A stretch of DNA of 64,000 nucleotides from Pempheris klunzingeri (GCF_042242105.1 NC_092022.1:25821501-25885500), one strand, 5' to 3'. Shown: positions 31,001 to 41,539, counted from the first letter of the stretch. Program-made: numbers and translations. The notes: generated from the letters alone by a model not told the origin.

Positions 31001-33411
31001 GTGCATAAATGTGTGAAAAGGGTAAAATCCTCTGTTGTTGCAGGCGCCTGCCCAAAGCGGTGGACTATTGGGGGAGATTAGTGGTCAGCAAGGTAGACTG
31101 AGCCCAAAGACAGGAAGGTGGCTCTCCTTTAACCTGGCTACATCACCATTACTTAACCTGGTTCAGAGTTTCAGCTCTAATCGGCCGTGCAAAGCGCCGC
31201 CCTCTTCTCCCTGACGATATTCTCTGTGAGCCATGGAGACTCTCAGCTGAGGGACCACGTTATAAGACAAACACATTGAGCCGTACCTTAGTGATGCCAC
31301 CGCTCGAGGCCATGCGGTTACAGTAGTGCCAAGTGTAGCATATCAATAATTAGTTTAACAAAGCAGCTTTTGATAGAAGCTGTCAGACATGGACGGGCTT
31401 CAGAGTAGAGCTGGAATATAGTGGCCGGCTTTACTCCACTTCAGATTTTAACTTGCTTCAGTCAAACCAATCCTGCTGTAGTTTTGTGATTCAGCAGGAT
31501 TAGTTGTATTCTAATAAAGCAGCTCTGCAGTAAACACAGGCAGTCTAATCTAATCTGTCTATTGATTAGTTTGATCAGGGCCCTACATCCCCATCGTACT
31601 CCAAAATCCCACAGAGAGCTGTGTGTCTTTACATGAGAGTGACTCTAACTCACAACATTAAACTCTACATGGCTGACTGGGGCTGAGCAGCTTGACGAGC
31701 ATGTGCCTGGACAGGCCTGGACACGACAGGAACCTGAAGAATCTGGGCAGAGCCAAACCAAACCCTCAGACTGAGTCCGAGCAGCACTGAGCCTGCCTCC
31801 CTGCAGCCTGAAGCTCCTCAGCTGGAGAAAAACGGTGTCGACGCTTGTAGTCTTTATCTTCATTGATCCCACCGAGCGTAACGTACGTGTACACGCTTTG
31901 TCAGGAATTCACAGTCACCACAATCATATTTCCAGAGTGAGGAAGAGAGCTGCTGTGTGGGGACGAGGAGGTGGTGTCACCCCCCTCCACTGACTGCTCG
32001 CTGCTACAGGTGTAGCAGGTTGTTTGTGTGTGGTTGGTAACGCTACGTCGAATTACATCAAGTTTCACCTTCCAAGATGAAGAAACGGGCGTCAAACAAC
32101 TAGACATAAATTATTAGCTCCCGTTGTTTGTGTTTCAGAGTTCCTGAATGTTCTTCTCTGACATGATGGGTCATTAGTGCACAGCCCCACCCACTGAAAT
32201 AGTTGAAATAGTGAAAAAGTTATTTGGAGCAACAGATGTTTTTATAGGTCAGTAGAATAATGTTGCTGTTTCAGGCTTTTGGTTTTAAAACGGAGCATCT
32301 AACTAACACGTTTGGACTCATTTTCCATTCCTGCAGCTCAGAACCACATGGAACTAAAGAACTAAAAGGTCCTGCTGAGAAACATCTCATCACATATGAA
32401 CTGTCCTAACAGATCCTCCACATGGTTTACAGTCAGCACATTGTCATGATAGTTTGTTCGTGAGTCCAAAAAGTGAAAATAATCACTCAGACATTCTTAT
32501 TTAATCTTTCCTGCACTTATTTAAGTCTTGCTTTAATATCTGGAAACTATTCACGGTGCTTTTTGCTGTCACTTTAACAGATCCAGGATCAGTCAGGTAA
32601 CCCGAGGAGCAGTGGACTAAGCTGGACTTGCTCTGTGCCCTCACCATGTCTGATCATATGAAGGTAAAACTGTGATTTGTCAGACAGGCAGAGACTTTTC
32701 CAGCTCACACCAGGTTCTGGCCTCTCTGGAGCACACACAGCTCCATTGTGTCCTCAGTGAAAGCCTGTAGTCGGACTTCCTTATCACTGGCTTGCATAAT
32801 GTCCCCACCCTGCAATCAGCCGGGCTGATCGGGCCCATCAGACCAGCTCCTCGTCCATCTCGTCCTTGCAGCAGAAGGATCTTACAGCTCTCCCTCTGGG
32901 TCACACTCACTTCTCATTACTCACTTTATTCTGACTGGACTTTGGTGTCATACTTTACAGGAGACCCGGATAATAAAAAGCTTCCTGTAGCTGTGAGCTG
33001 TGACAACCTGCTCTCAACTTCCTTATATGAGCAAACATCACGCCTGGGGGGGGGATGAGCAGTGTCCCACATGGAGGCAGCCCCCCCCCCCCCCCAGGCC
33101 ACACACTGACAGTCACACACTCACGTTTTGAACATCTTCTCCATGTCTTTGATCTGGCCTCGGGAGAACTCCTTGAACTCGGTGTAGGGGTTGAACACCC
33201 TCATGCTGGGCTGGCAGTGCTCCCCCTGCCCCTCGTTCAGCTCCTCTCTCCGCATCAGTTTGGCTCCCAGCTCCGAGTCCGCGCTGGCGGTGCTCGGCTT
33301 CTCCTCCGAGCCGTTCTGCTGCCCGCGGTCGTCCACGGCCACCGGGTCCTCCGCTCCTTCCTCGATCTGCAGCCGACGGTGGAGCTTGGACGAGAGCTCG
33401 TCTGTGGCCAT
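28072..33411 (-). CDS. efhd2: EF-hand domain protein D2 (swiprosin-1)
   Basis: Four exons join in frame: 33125-33411, 29528-29675, 29308-29442 and 28072-28203 (stop at 28072), giving 233 aa (human about 240). The N-terminus MATDELSSKLHRRLQ and the acidic low-complexity region (residues ~16-60) match EFHD2. RVFNPYTEFKEFSRGQIKDMEKMF is the conserved linker before two canonical EF-hands with loops at about 98-109 (DAGKDNYIDLME) and 134-145 (DEDLDNKLSFRE). The C-terminal exon is a Glu/Lys/Gln-rich coiled coil ending AAFKELQSAFK. EFHD2 is a Ca2+-regulated F-actin bundling adaptor in immune cells and neurons. EFHD1 is the alternative, but it lacks this N-terminus and C-terminus. Intron 3 holds LINE fragments. 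Confidence 0.96.
28320..28755 (+). mobile_element. L2-like LINE fragment in efhd2 intron 3
   Basis: Plus-strand DNA corresponds, with frameshifts and stops, to the L2-type ORF2 region KELIVD, then FRFLGVHISEDL, THHTDFITK, RQRLYFLRR, and LTGCITSWYGSCTALNRK. A 3' region with a TTTGA pentamer tail (about 28718-28748) follows. It is 5'-truncated and dead. Confidence 0.75.
28825..29135 (-). mobile_element. L2-like LINE C-terminal fragment, opposite orientation
   Basis: Minus-strand frame reads VGERRTLTKLKSIMDNPSHPLH, then FSSRLRPP and YHRSFLPSAIRLYNSS, the typical C-terminus of fish L2-type ORF2. It lies only ~70 bp from the plus-oriented fragment, so the two are separate insertions in efhd2 intron 3. 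Confidence 0.8.
29676..33124. other. efhd2 intron 1
   Basis: About 3.4 kb of intron sequence. I see no internal gene and no clear mobile-element remnant. A 15-C tract lies at about 33081-33095, just past the exon 1 donor. Confidence 0.6.
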
Positions 33412-33570
33412 TTTCAAAGTGGGCAGCTAACCAGAAGAGAGCGATTCTTAGCGGACTACAGTAGAGAAGGCGGTGCAGACAGCCCTCCGTCCGGCTCTCC
33501 CCCCTCCGGGCTAGATAACAGGCCGGGAGCGGCTCTCCCGGCAGGGGCCGAAGCAAATTAATGACAAATG
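33412..33570 (-). promoter_or_regulatory. efhd2: efhd2 promoter/5' UTR, GC-rich
   Basis: GC- and CpG-rich sequence directly upstream of the efhd2 start codon, with no TATA box, fitting a CpG-island promoter. Confidence 0.5.
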
Positions 33571-33797
33571 TGCGCGCTTATCTGAGCTTAGTAATAATTT
33601 CCAGGGCTTAGGCTCCAAGTTCAGACAGACAGCTCCCTCAGGATGTGGGATATTGGCTCGTTAGCTACGTAGCATTGTGCAGGCGGTCACCACGCCTCTT
33701 AAAGAGACAGGCACCCCGCCTGCTGCGACAGGTGGGGACCAGTCTGCTCTCAGCACACTGACTGACTGTTTAACCTCAGGTTAACCTGACACACCGA

Positions 33798-34612
33798 CCA
33801 CTGCAGGCTACCTGACATGACCACTGCAGGTTACCTGACATACATGACCACTGCAGGTTACCTGACATGACCACTGCAGGTTACCTGACATACATGACCA
33901 CTGCAGGTTACCTGACATGACCACTGCAGGTTACCTGACATGACCACTGCAGGTTACCTGACATACATGACCACTGCAGGTTACCTGACATGACCACTGC
34001 AGGTTACCTGACATACATGACCACTGCAGGCTACCTGACACACCGACCACTGCAGGCTACCTGACATGACCACTGCAGGTTACCTGACATGACCACTGCA
34101 GGTTACCTGACACACCGACCACTGCAGGTTACCTGACATGACCACTGCAGGTTACCTGACATACATGACCACTGCAGGTTACCTGACATGACCACTGCAG
34201 GCTACCTGACATACATGACCACTGCAGGTTACCTGACATGACCACTGCAGGTTACCTGACACACCGACCACTGCAGGTTACCTGACATGACCACTGCAGG
34301 TTACCTGACATGACCACTGCAGGTTACCTGACATACATGACCACTGCAGGTTACCTGACACACCGACCACTGCAGGTTACCTGACATGACCACTGCAGGT
34401 TACCTGACATACATGACCACTGCAGGTTACCTGACACACCGACCACTGCAGGTTACCTGACATGACCACTGCAGGTTACCTGACACACCCGACCACTGCA
34501 GGTTACCTGACACACATGACCACTGCAGGTTACCTGACACACCCGACCACTGCAGGTTACCTGACACACATGACCACAGCAGGTTACCTGACATGACCAC
34601 TGCAAGTTACCT
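33798..34612. repeat. Minisatellite of 23/27-bp units, about 33 copies
   Basis: Units carry CCACTGCAGGTTACCTGACA plus a short variable spacer (TGA, TACATGA, CACCGA or CACCCGA). I count 33 copies. A short related tail (TACCTGTCTGTCATACAGCA units) continues to about 34675. The array starts ~390 bp upstream of the efhd2 start codon. Confidence 0.95.
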
Positions 34613-34786
34613 GTCTGTCATACAGCAGCAGGTTACCTGTCTGTCATACAGCAGGTTACCTGTCTGTCATACAGCAGCGATCATAAAACAGCAGTGTGTT
34701 TCTGTCAGATGGTAAATGTGATGATCTGTCTTTCATTATAAGGATGATGCCTTGTAACAATGCGATTTCAATGCGAACTCCTCTCT

Positions 34787-35095
34787 AGAACATCCATCCA
34801 TTGTACTCCTTATCCTTAAGGGTCGCGGGGGGGGGCTGGGCCTAATCCCAGCTGGCATTGGGTGAGAGGCGGGGTGCATCCATAGACTGTATATAGAATG
34901 TAAATACATCTTTATACAGTCTATGGGAACACCAGTCAGACACATAGTGACAGACAACCACTCACACTCACACCCACAGGCGATTTATTGTGACCAATTA
35001 ACCTGCATGTCTTTGGACTGTGGAAGGAAGCCCAGAAAACCCACACAAGCACCAGGAGAACATGCAAACTCTGCAAAGCAGCTGACTGACATTGG
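34787..35095 (+). mobile_element. Common fish interspersed repeat with a nested hairpin element
   Basis: The left part (CATCCATTGTACTCCTTATCC, GGGTCGCGGGG, CCCAGCTGGCATTGGGTGAGAGGCGGGG) and the right part (TTAACCTGCATGTCTTTGGACTGTGG, GAACATGCAAACTC) are the two sides of a very common fish repeat. Between them, at 34881-34926, sits a short inverted repeat (CATAGACTGTATA...TATACAGTCTATG) that replaces the usual middle. Confidence 0.65.
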
Positions 35096-35109
35096 AATCT
35101 TGTTGCCTT

Positions 35110-35340
35110 CGAACACATATATTTATATTTTCCCCCATGTGCAATAGCCTTTCTTTCACCATACATTATTTTTTGTATATACTGTACATGTAAACATATA
35201 TATATTTTATATTTTTTATTCCCTTTCTTTGTATGTGTGAACTGTATCTTGTATGTGTGAATCAGAACTGCTGCTGACTTGAAATTTCCCCATTGTGGGA
35301 TAAATAAAGGAATATCTTATCTTATCTTATTCACAAGACT
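35110..35340 (+). mobile_element. LINE 3' tail
   Basis: AT-rich region ending with AATTTCCCCATTGTGGGATAAATAAAGGA and a CTTAT pentamer tail, the usual 3' terminus of fish L2/Rex-type LINEs. Confidence 0.6.
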
Positions 35341-36960
35341 GCAAGTGGTCTGTAGTTCTGTGTAACCATGCACATAGTCAGAGGAGTGCTGATTTTGGTA
35401 ACACTTTAATAAGGGTATTTAGAATTAGCACTAAAACCTAAATAAACCCTCTAAATAGATATGATTTTGGTTTTTAGTGAGTCTCTCTCTCTCTGTTTGT
35501 TTCACACATGATGTTCCATCTCACTGTTGATCCTTTTTTGAGTCCAGATAAGCTGAACAGCACGTTTGGCCGGTGTGATTGTCACTAAAGCCATAGTCAG
35601 TGTGGAGTGTGTGCAGTCACGCTGTCATTAGCTAATTATCAAACATTATCATCGTGTGGGATGAACTCATATGGATCAGAAGCCATTTGATATATTTATG
35701 ACAATATTTATAGGCATAATAACATGATAGGAGTGTTATGTGCACTACTGTAAATGATGAAAGCCCTGTGCGCCTGATTTTCTTTATTTACAGTGTCCTG
35801 ATGAAAAATCTCTTCAAGCAGCTCAGTTGTTGGAGCAAAAATGTAAAACATACTGGTGGCTGGTTTATCTGATCATTTGTTTTCCTTGAATGAAGACGCT
35901 CTTTGTCTTGCAGCCCACAGCTGCATTGTTTCTCCAGCGCGTCCTCTTGTCCTATCAGAGCAGAGCAGCCAGATTCTTGGGCCAACCCACTTCCTCGTTG
36001 TTCCACGTCGGTGCAGGGGGGCTGTGCTGCGGCAGTGACTGAGTAATGAGAAAGAAGAATTCTTCCTCACATTTCCATTGCTGTCTCACACACATTTCAA
36101 TAAGTGATCTCATGCACAGCCACCATACAATCTCTGTCTAACACTGAGTGAATGCTTGCACACACTTTACTGGAATAACTTGAACCTGAGCTGAAAACAG
36201 AGTTGGGTTTTATGGCTGTTGCATGAAACAATCTGCCCCTTCACATAGAGTCGCTTTAAAAACCATGTGCAGTGTTGGTATGAATAAAACACCATTGTTT
36301 ATCTTCTATCTAGGTTAAAGGTACAAGAATGTAATTTATTCTTATCTTGAACGGGGTGTTTTAGCAATCGTCCTGGAGAATGTTGCTTTGTGCAAGTTCA
36401 TAAAATAATGAATGCAGCTGTTGTTTCTCCAGCACCCATTGTGACTGATGGTAATTCCATTTCAGCTTCATTATCCCCCAGTTCAGACAAAGATACGATG
36501 GCGTACTTCTGTTCCATTACATTCAGACAGCCAGTGTCTCGTTGCTTTGCTCAGCAATACAAATAGAGATGAATGAGCCAATACCTAACCTGTATAGAGT
36601 AACCTAAGCTCACAGAATATAATTATCTGAACCCTAGCTTAAGTTAAAGTCCAGTCTAGCTCAGGCACCAGCTGCAGTGTAAGTAACTAACCGTGGACAT
36701 ACTAACTTGAAAGATATAAGAGTATATAATAATATGAATAACAACAAGGATCAGGAGAATGAAATGATTAGCTAAGATCTAATGAGTGAATATTCAGCAG
36801 CTGGAGGCCGATTTCTTGCCTCAAGCCAAATCGGTACACACTGCCAGTATAGTATGTAAGTTTGAATGCAGCCCATGACTTGGGTTAGAATATCAATCAA
36901 TCAATCAATCAATCAGTCCATATTCATATAATGAGAATTCAGAACAAACTATCAAAATAC
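35341..36960. other. Intergenic stretch
   Basis: No supported gene. A short (AATC)n run lies at about 36893-36915. Confidence 0.5.
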
Positions 36961-36984
36961 ACTTTTCATATAGAACAGGTTACC

Positions 36985-37290
36985 AAGATTCAAGAAAACT
37001 TTATTTGTCCCCAGGGGGCAATTTAAGGCAAAGAGGCATGTAAAAACAAGGCACATTATTAAAAAGAAAAATAAAGGTAGGCCGCATAATAAGAATAAGA
37101 TAAAGTACAAAAATAAAAATTGGCCGGGCCAGACAGACTGCTGGAGGGCTCTGGGCTGGATGTCTGGCTACCTGGCTCCTGCTGTCCTTTGCTGAAGCTT
37201 TTAGATTGACAGAGAAGGGGGACAGATGGTCACACTGGTTGAGCTCCACTCTTTGGACTGAAACAGTAGTGTGGGACAAATGTGTGTAGT
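36985..37290 (-). mobile_element. LINE 3' end (minus orientation)
   Basis: Read on the minus strand it ends with AAATTGCCCCCTGGGGACAA and then AAGTTTTCTTGAAT, a fish LINE 3' terminus. It is degenerate, with no open frame of note. Confidence 0.5.
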
Positions 37291-37319
37291 GACCATCAGG
37301 CTACAATAGAATGGTTTGT

Positions 37320-37630
37320 AGCTGGAGGACACGGGTGTGGACCTCATCACCTCACATCCTGGATTCTGGACTCCCTCACCAACCGTCCACAGTAAGTGAG
37401 GACACAGGACTGTGTGTCCGACATGGCCGTCTGCAGTGCAGGGCCCCTGCAGGAAACGGTCCTGGCTCCGGTCCTCATCATCGAGATGGTGACATCTTAT
37501 AAGTACCTGGAGTTCACCTCAACAATAAACTGGACTGGACTAACAACTCAAATGCCCTTCATAAGAAAGGGAGGCTCAGGTCTTTTGGAGTATCTAACCT
37601 GATAAACTGCATGAACTGCATTACAGACTG

Positions 37631-37673
<43 letters not shown>

Positions 37674-37850
37674 AGACTCTGGACTCACCTGGTGCAATAA
37701 TTTACCTCTGTGTAATAATTTGTAATAATAATTTTTATACATACTTTCATATATTTATATTTTTACTTTGTGTTTGAAGTTTATTCTTATTCTTTTGGAG
37801 CTGTGTGTAACAAAAAGCAATTTCCCCCTGGAGATTATTAAAGGTCATCT
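37320..37850 (+). mobile_element. Internally deleted L2-like LINE copy
   Basis: Plus-strand coding remnants (ILDSLTNRPQ, QDCVSDMAV, then a jump to YKYLEF...NWTGL...IRKG) match the palm and thumb of L2-type reverse transcriptase with a large internal deletion. Its 3' UTR, including a (TTA)n run at 37630-37671 and GTAACAAAAAGCAATTTCCC, matches the 3' UTR of the larger minus-strand copy at 42.2-44.8 kb. Confidence 0.8.
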
Positions 37851-38204
37851 TGCTCCCTACCCACTATCCTCTTTGTAGTGTAGATTTCTGTTTTGGGATC
37901 CTGATAATGATAAAGTCTTGTTTTTGAACTTTAAATGACGATTCTTCTTTGTTTATGGGCTGTTTAAGTTTGACTTTGTGTAGTTTAGATTGTTCAGTTA
38001 TGAGCCAGTGAATGAGCATGTCCATGTAAACAATCTGTATAACACACATCTATCGTTAAATAAAGATTTCTTCCTCCACAAACATTATTAGCTGTGTCTC
38101 AGTTATTTCTGACAAATATCACTGTCAATATACAGTATATCAATATCAATGATCAAATATCATTCTGATATTTATACATTTATAATATTTATAAAGCCAA
38201 ACTC

Positions 38205-38345
38205 GAGGCTTCAAAATGGCGGTCAACAAGCTAACAGGTGACGTCATGGTGGCCACGTCCACTTCTTACACTTTGTGTGGCAAGCGGGCTTGACGGCGCC
38301 CCCTACAAACTTCCGTGTGGTACATTTCACATCTCACAGAGATGT
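38205..38345. repeat. Dispersed repeat with ATGGCGG...GTGACGTCA...CACGTCCACTTCTT
   Basis: I recognise the GGTGACGTCATGGTGGCCAC / CACGTCCACTTCTT string from a frequent fish MITE-like repeat. Boundaries are unclear. Confidence 0.35.
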
Positions 38346-38697
38346 TTGAAATTCGGTCGGTACGTTTATCTTGTCCAGACCTAAAGAAAGTCTCTTGGTG
38401 CCACGACCTGAACCCAACAACAAGTCGGCCATTTTGAATTTAGTGTGAAATTTTAGTCTCACAACGGGCTCCGTGCTCGTGTGGTAAAACTTTGAAGTGC
38501 TACATGATCCCTTATTAATTCACTTTTGTCTTTGTACCAATCAAATGTGACAACACTTATCAAACACTTATGAAACCCTTCATAGAAAACCAGTGTTTGA
38601 TCACACTATGATATGAACAGTGAGACAACAGTCTGAAGGATGATGAATAATGTTCTACAGAAATACAACGATACAGATACAATTTATCTATTTGTAT

Positions 38698-38703
38698 TTT
38701 ATT
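38698..38703 (-). terminator. Poly(A) signal of the coiled-coil gene
   Basis: AATAAA on the minus strand, 136 bases past the stop codon at 38839. The intervening 3' UTR holds a (CA)n run and a short fragment of the CCGGAGCACCCGGAGAAAAC fish repeat. Confidence 0.6.
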
Positions 38704-38765
38704 CCAATTATTGTTCATATTGTCTATGTGGGAGAAACCGGAGCACCCGGAGAAAACCCGTTACT

Positions 38766-38780
38766 GTGTGTGTGTGTGTG

Positions 38781-38829
<49 letters not shown>

Positions 38830-38838
38830 GTGTGTGTG
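38766..38838. repeat. (TG)n microsatellite abutting a stop codon
   Basis: About 36 TG units with two TGCG interruptions. It begins directly after the stop codon of the coiled-coil gene, so its 3' UTR starts with (CA)n. Confidence 0.95.
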
Positions 38839-40608
38839 TTAGTCCAGGTTCTGGACCTTCTTCTTGCTCTTGTACTTGCGCCGGTGTTTTGGCGTCATAG
38901 CTTTCTTGAAGAGCCTCCAAGCTGAGATGTGCTCCTCCTGGATGTTCTCAGGAGCGTCGACCCGTTCCATGACCTCTGCGTTCTCCGGTGGGGAGGTCGT
39001 TGCAATCAGCTCGCACATCATCTCCATTTCCCTCTCCAGTGCCTGATAGGCTTCCTCCTGAGTCTTCAGCTGGGAGGCCAGCTCGAGTTCGGCACTGGTC
39101 TTCTCCTCCAGCTGCTTCTTCACCTCCTCGAACTGCTCGATAGTTTGTCTGGAGACCTCCTGCTGAGTCTTCAGCTGGGAGGCCAGTTCGAGTTCAGCAC
39201 TGGTCTTCTCCTCCAGTTGATCAGCAGTTAGTCTGCAGACGTCCTGCTGAGTCTTCAGCTGGGAGGCCAGATCGAGTTTGGCGCTGGTCTTTTCTTCCAG
39301 CTGCTTCTTCACCTCCTTCAACTCCTCAGCAGTCAGTCTGCAGACCTCCTGCTCAGTCTTCAGCTGGGAGGCCAGTTCAAGTTCAGCACTGGTCTTCTCC
39401 TCCAGCTGCTTCTTGACCTCCTCGAACTGCTCGATAGTTTGTCTGGAGACCTCCTGCTGAGTCTTCAGCTTGGAGGCCAGTTTGAGTTCGGCACTGGTCT
39501 TCTCCTCCAGCTGCTTCTTGACCTCCTTCAGCTCCTCAGCACTCAGTCTGGAGACCTCCTGCTGAGTCTTCAGCTGGGAGGCCAGCTCAAGTTCTGCGCT
39601 GGTCTTCTCCTCCAGTTGATCAGCAGTCAGTCTGCAGACCTCCTGCTGAGTCTTCAGCTGGGAGGTCAGCTCTAGTTCGGCACTGGTCTTTTCTTCCAGC
39701 TGCTTCTTGACCTCCTTCAGCTCCTCAGCAGTCAGTCTGCAGACCTCCTGCTGAGTCTTCAGCTGGGAGGCCAGTTCAAGTTCAACACTGGTCTTCTCCT
39801 CCAGCTGCTTCTTGACCTCCTCGAACTGCTCGATAATTTGTCTGAAGACCTCTTGCTGAGTCTTCAGCTTGGAGGCCAGTTTGAGTTCAGCACTGGTCTT
39901 CTCCTCCAGCTGCTTCTTGACCTCCTTCAGCTGCTTCACCTCCTTCAGCTGCTTCTTCACCTCCTTCAGCTCCTTAGCACTCAGTCTGGAGACCTCCTGC
40001 TGAGTCAGCAGACTTGAGCCCAGCTCAAGTACTGCGCTGGTCTTCTCCTCCAGTTGATCAGCAGTCAGTCTGCAGACCTCCTGCTGAGTCTTCAGCTGGG
40101 AGGTCAGCTCTAGTTCGGCGCTGGTCTTTTCTTCCAGCTGCTTCTTGACCTCCTTCAGCTCCTCAGCAGTCAGTCTGCAGACCTCCTGCTGAGTCTTCAG
40201 CTGGGAGGCCAGTTCAAGTTCGGCACTGGTCTTCTCCTCCAGCTGCCTCTTGACCTCCTCAAACTGCTCAACAGTCTGTGTGCTGACCTGCTGAGTCTGT
40301 AGACTAGAAGCAGGCTTGAGTTCGGAGCTGGTCTTCTCATCCAGCTGCTTCTTTACATCCTCAAGCTCAGCCGTCAGTCTGCAGACGTCTTTCTGACTTT
40401 CCGGCTGCCTCAGCGGCCCGTTTTGAGGCGGCTGCCTCAGCGGCCCGTTGTGACGCGGCTGCCTCAGCGGCTCGTTTTGAGGCGGCTGCCTCAGCGGCTC
40501 GTTTTGAGGCGGCTGCCTCAGCGGCCCGTTGTGACGCGGCTGCCTCAGTGGCTTGTTTTCAGTCAGCCGCCACGGCCGGTTGCGAATGGGATGGATAATT
40601 CTTTCCAT
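38839..40608 (-). CDS. Intronless 589-aa repetitive coiled-coil protein, family not recognised
   Basis: Single uninterrupted frame from ATG at 40608 to TAA at 38839. Residues 1-19 are basic/aromatic (MERIIHPIRNRPWRL). Residues 20-72 are six 9-residue Pro/Gln repeats (PLRQPPQNE or PLRQPRHNG). Residues ~73-535 are 13 tandem coiled-coil units built on LxAEELKEVKKQLEEKTSAE and LELASQLKTQQ, mostly 35 residues, with 28-residue versions that lack ELKEVKK (each a whole number of heptads). The C-terminus is acidic (PPENAEVMERVDAPENIQEE), then strongly basic (WRLFKKAMTPKHRRKYKSKKK). No signal peptide or membrane segment is seen. A TATA box lies upstream and a poly(A) signal downstream. Long open repetitive frames can arise by chance from minisatellites, but heptad-preserving lengths, intact ends and a promoter argue for a real gene. 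Function unknown; a cytoskeletal or scaffolding role is only a guess. Confidence 0.75.
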   Translation of the reverse strand: MERIIHPIRNRPWRLTENKPLRQPRHNGPLRQPPQNEPLRQPPQNEPLRQPRHNGPLRQPPQNGPLRQPESQKDVCRLTAELEDVKKQLDEKTSSELKPASSLQTQQVSTQTVEQFEEVKRQLEEKTSAELELASQLKTQQEVCRLTAEELKEVKKQLEEKTSAELELTSQLKTQQEVCRLTADQLEEKTSAVLELGSSLLTQQEVSRLSAKELKEVKKQLKEVKQLKEVKKQLEEKTSAELKLASKLKTQQEVFRQIIEQFEEVKKQLEEKTSVELELASQLKTQQEVCRLTAEELKEVKKQLEEKTSAELELTSQLKTQQEVCRLTADQLEEKTSAELELASQLKTQQEVSRLSAEELKEVKKQLEEKTSAELKLASKLKTQQEVSRQTIEQFEEVKKQLEEKTSAELELASQLKTEQEVCRLTAEELKEVKKQLEEKTSAKLDLASQLKTQQDVCRLTADQLEEKTSAELELASQLKTQQEVSRQTIEQFEEVKKQLEEKTSAELELASQLKTQEEAYQALEREMEMMCELIATTSPPENAEVMERVDAPENIQEEHISAWRLFKKAMTPKHRRKYKSKKKVQNLD

Positions 40609-40663
40609 TGATGTTCTCTGTAGACTAACTGTCTTGAATGTAATGTACTTGAAGTACTCACTG

Positions 40664-40754
40664 AAATCGCTATCCCAAATCGCTATCTAAAATCCCTAAC
40701 CAAAATGGCTATCCCAAATCGCTCTCTAAAATCGCTCTCCAAAATCGCTGTGTG
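40664..40754 (-). repeat. 13-bp tandem repeat in the coiled-coil gene leader
   Basis: Seven consecutive 13-bp units (plus strand AAATCGCTATCCC and variants) lie between the predicted start site and the ATG, within the predicted 5' UTR. Confidence 0.9.
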
Positions 40755-40820
40755 TATCTGATATCTGTGATGATCGCTGTGTACCTGTGAGTGTGAAACT
40801 GATGAGTTTCAAACTTGTAC

Positions 40821-40830
40821 CTTATATATA
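40821..40830 (-). promoter_or_regulatory. TATA box of the coiled-coil gene
   Basis: TATATATAAG on the minus strand, 213 bases upstream of the ATG, predicting a start site near 40795. Just upstream (40849-40925) are an inverted repeat around TTTGATG...CATCAAA and TGACGTGTCATC, a CRE/UPRE-like core. Confidence 0.6.
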
Positions 40831-41252
40831 CTCAAACTGAGGGTCAACATTCTAAATGTCTTTGATGTGTCATCAAAGCATTTTAGAATGTTGATGCGTC
40901 AGAACCATCTAGAATGTTGACGTGTCATCATATTTATTTACAAGTTTGAACAAAATGGCCGCCCCAACATCAGACCACGCCCCCACAGGAAGTGCTCAAG
41001 GATTTGAAGCCAATTTTATACAGTGGCCAGAGACGTCTGTAAATCAGCCTATAAATGTTTTGGAGCGTCGCAACCTGTGAAATGACTCGTTTGACCATCA
41101 GACTTTGATCCAGTCAACAGCATCACTGAATTTTATTATTTGAATTATGCCACAACTGCTTTACATGTTAACTTATTTTATAAAACCATAAATGTTCCAG
41201 TTTGAATGTTTTTGGACCCTCTCTGCTCTGACAGATGTGATGCTCTGAATGA

Positions 41253-41267
41253 ACAGCAGGTGGCAGC
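41253..41267 (+). promoter_or_regulatory. CTCF-like motif
   Basis: ACAGCAGGTGGCAGC resembles the CTCF core apart from the first position. Motif match only. Confidence 0.25.
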
Positions 41268-41539
41268 AGACGCTCATGTCCCCATAAGTCTGTTCCTCCA
41301 ACACAGTTCATATGTTCACAGGTAGAAGAATAGTAGAGAGTAGTAGAATTACTATGAAATACTCCATTACAAGTTCAAAGTCTGCTTTGGAAATGTTTCT
41401 TCATTGAAAATAACCAGGTGTGACACTGAAGCTCAGTGTTTCTCTGTGAAGTGTGGTGGAGGAGATGCAGAGAGTCTCCTGTGTGTCCACCAGTCGTCCC
41501 ACAGCTCAGTCTAACTGGTCCCAGTGTGACTCTAGCACA

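Noticed and set aside
33055-33561. Open frames of 168 and 147 codons overlapping efhd2 exon 1
   Set aside because: Shadow frames in GC-rich sequence. The true exon encodes the EFHD2 N-terminus in another frame.
33798-34612. CRISPR-like array (regular repeats)
   Set aside because: Eukaryotic context, spacers only 3-7 bp and drawn from a few variants. It is a minisatellite.
38864-40611. Plus-strand open frames opposite the coiled-coil gene (LLLSLQLGGQ-type)
   Set aside because: Antisense shadows of the same repeat. The minus frame is longer and has a promoter and heptad logic.
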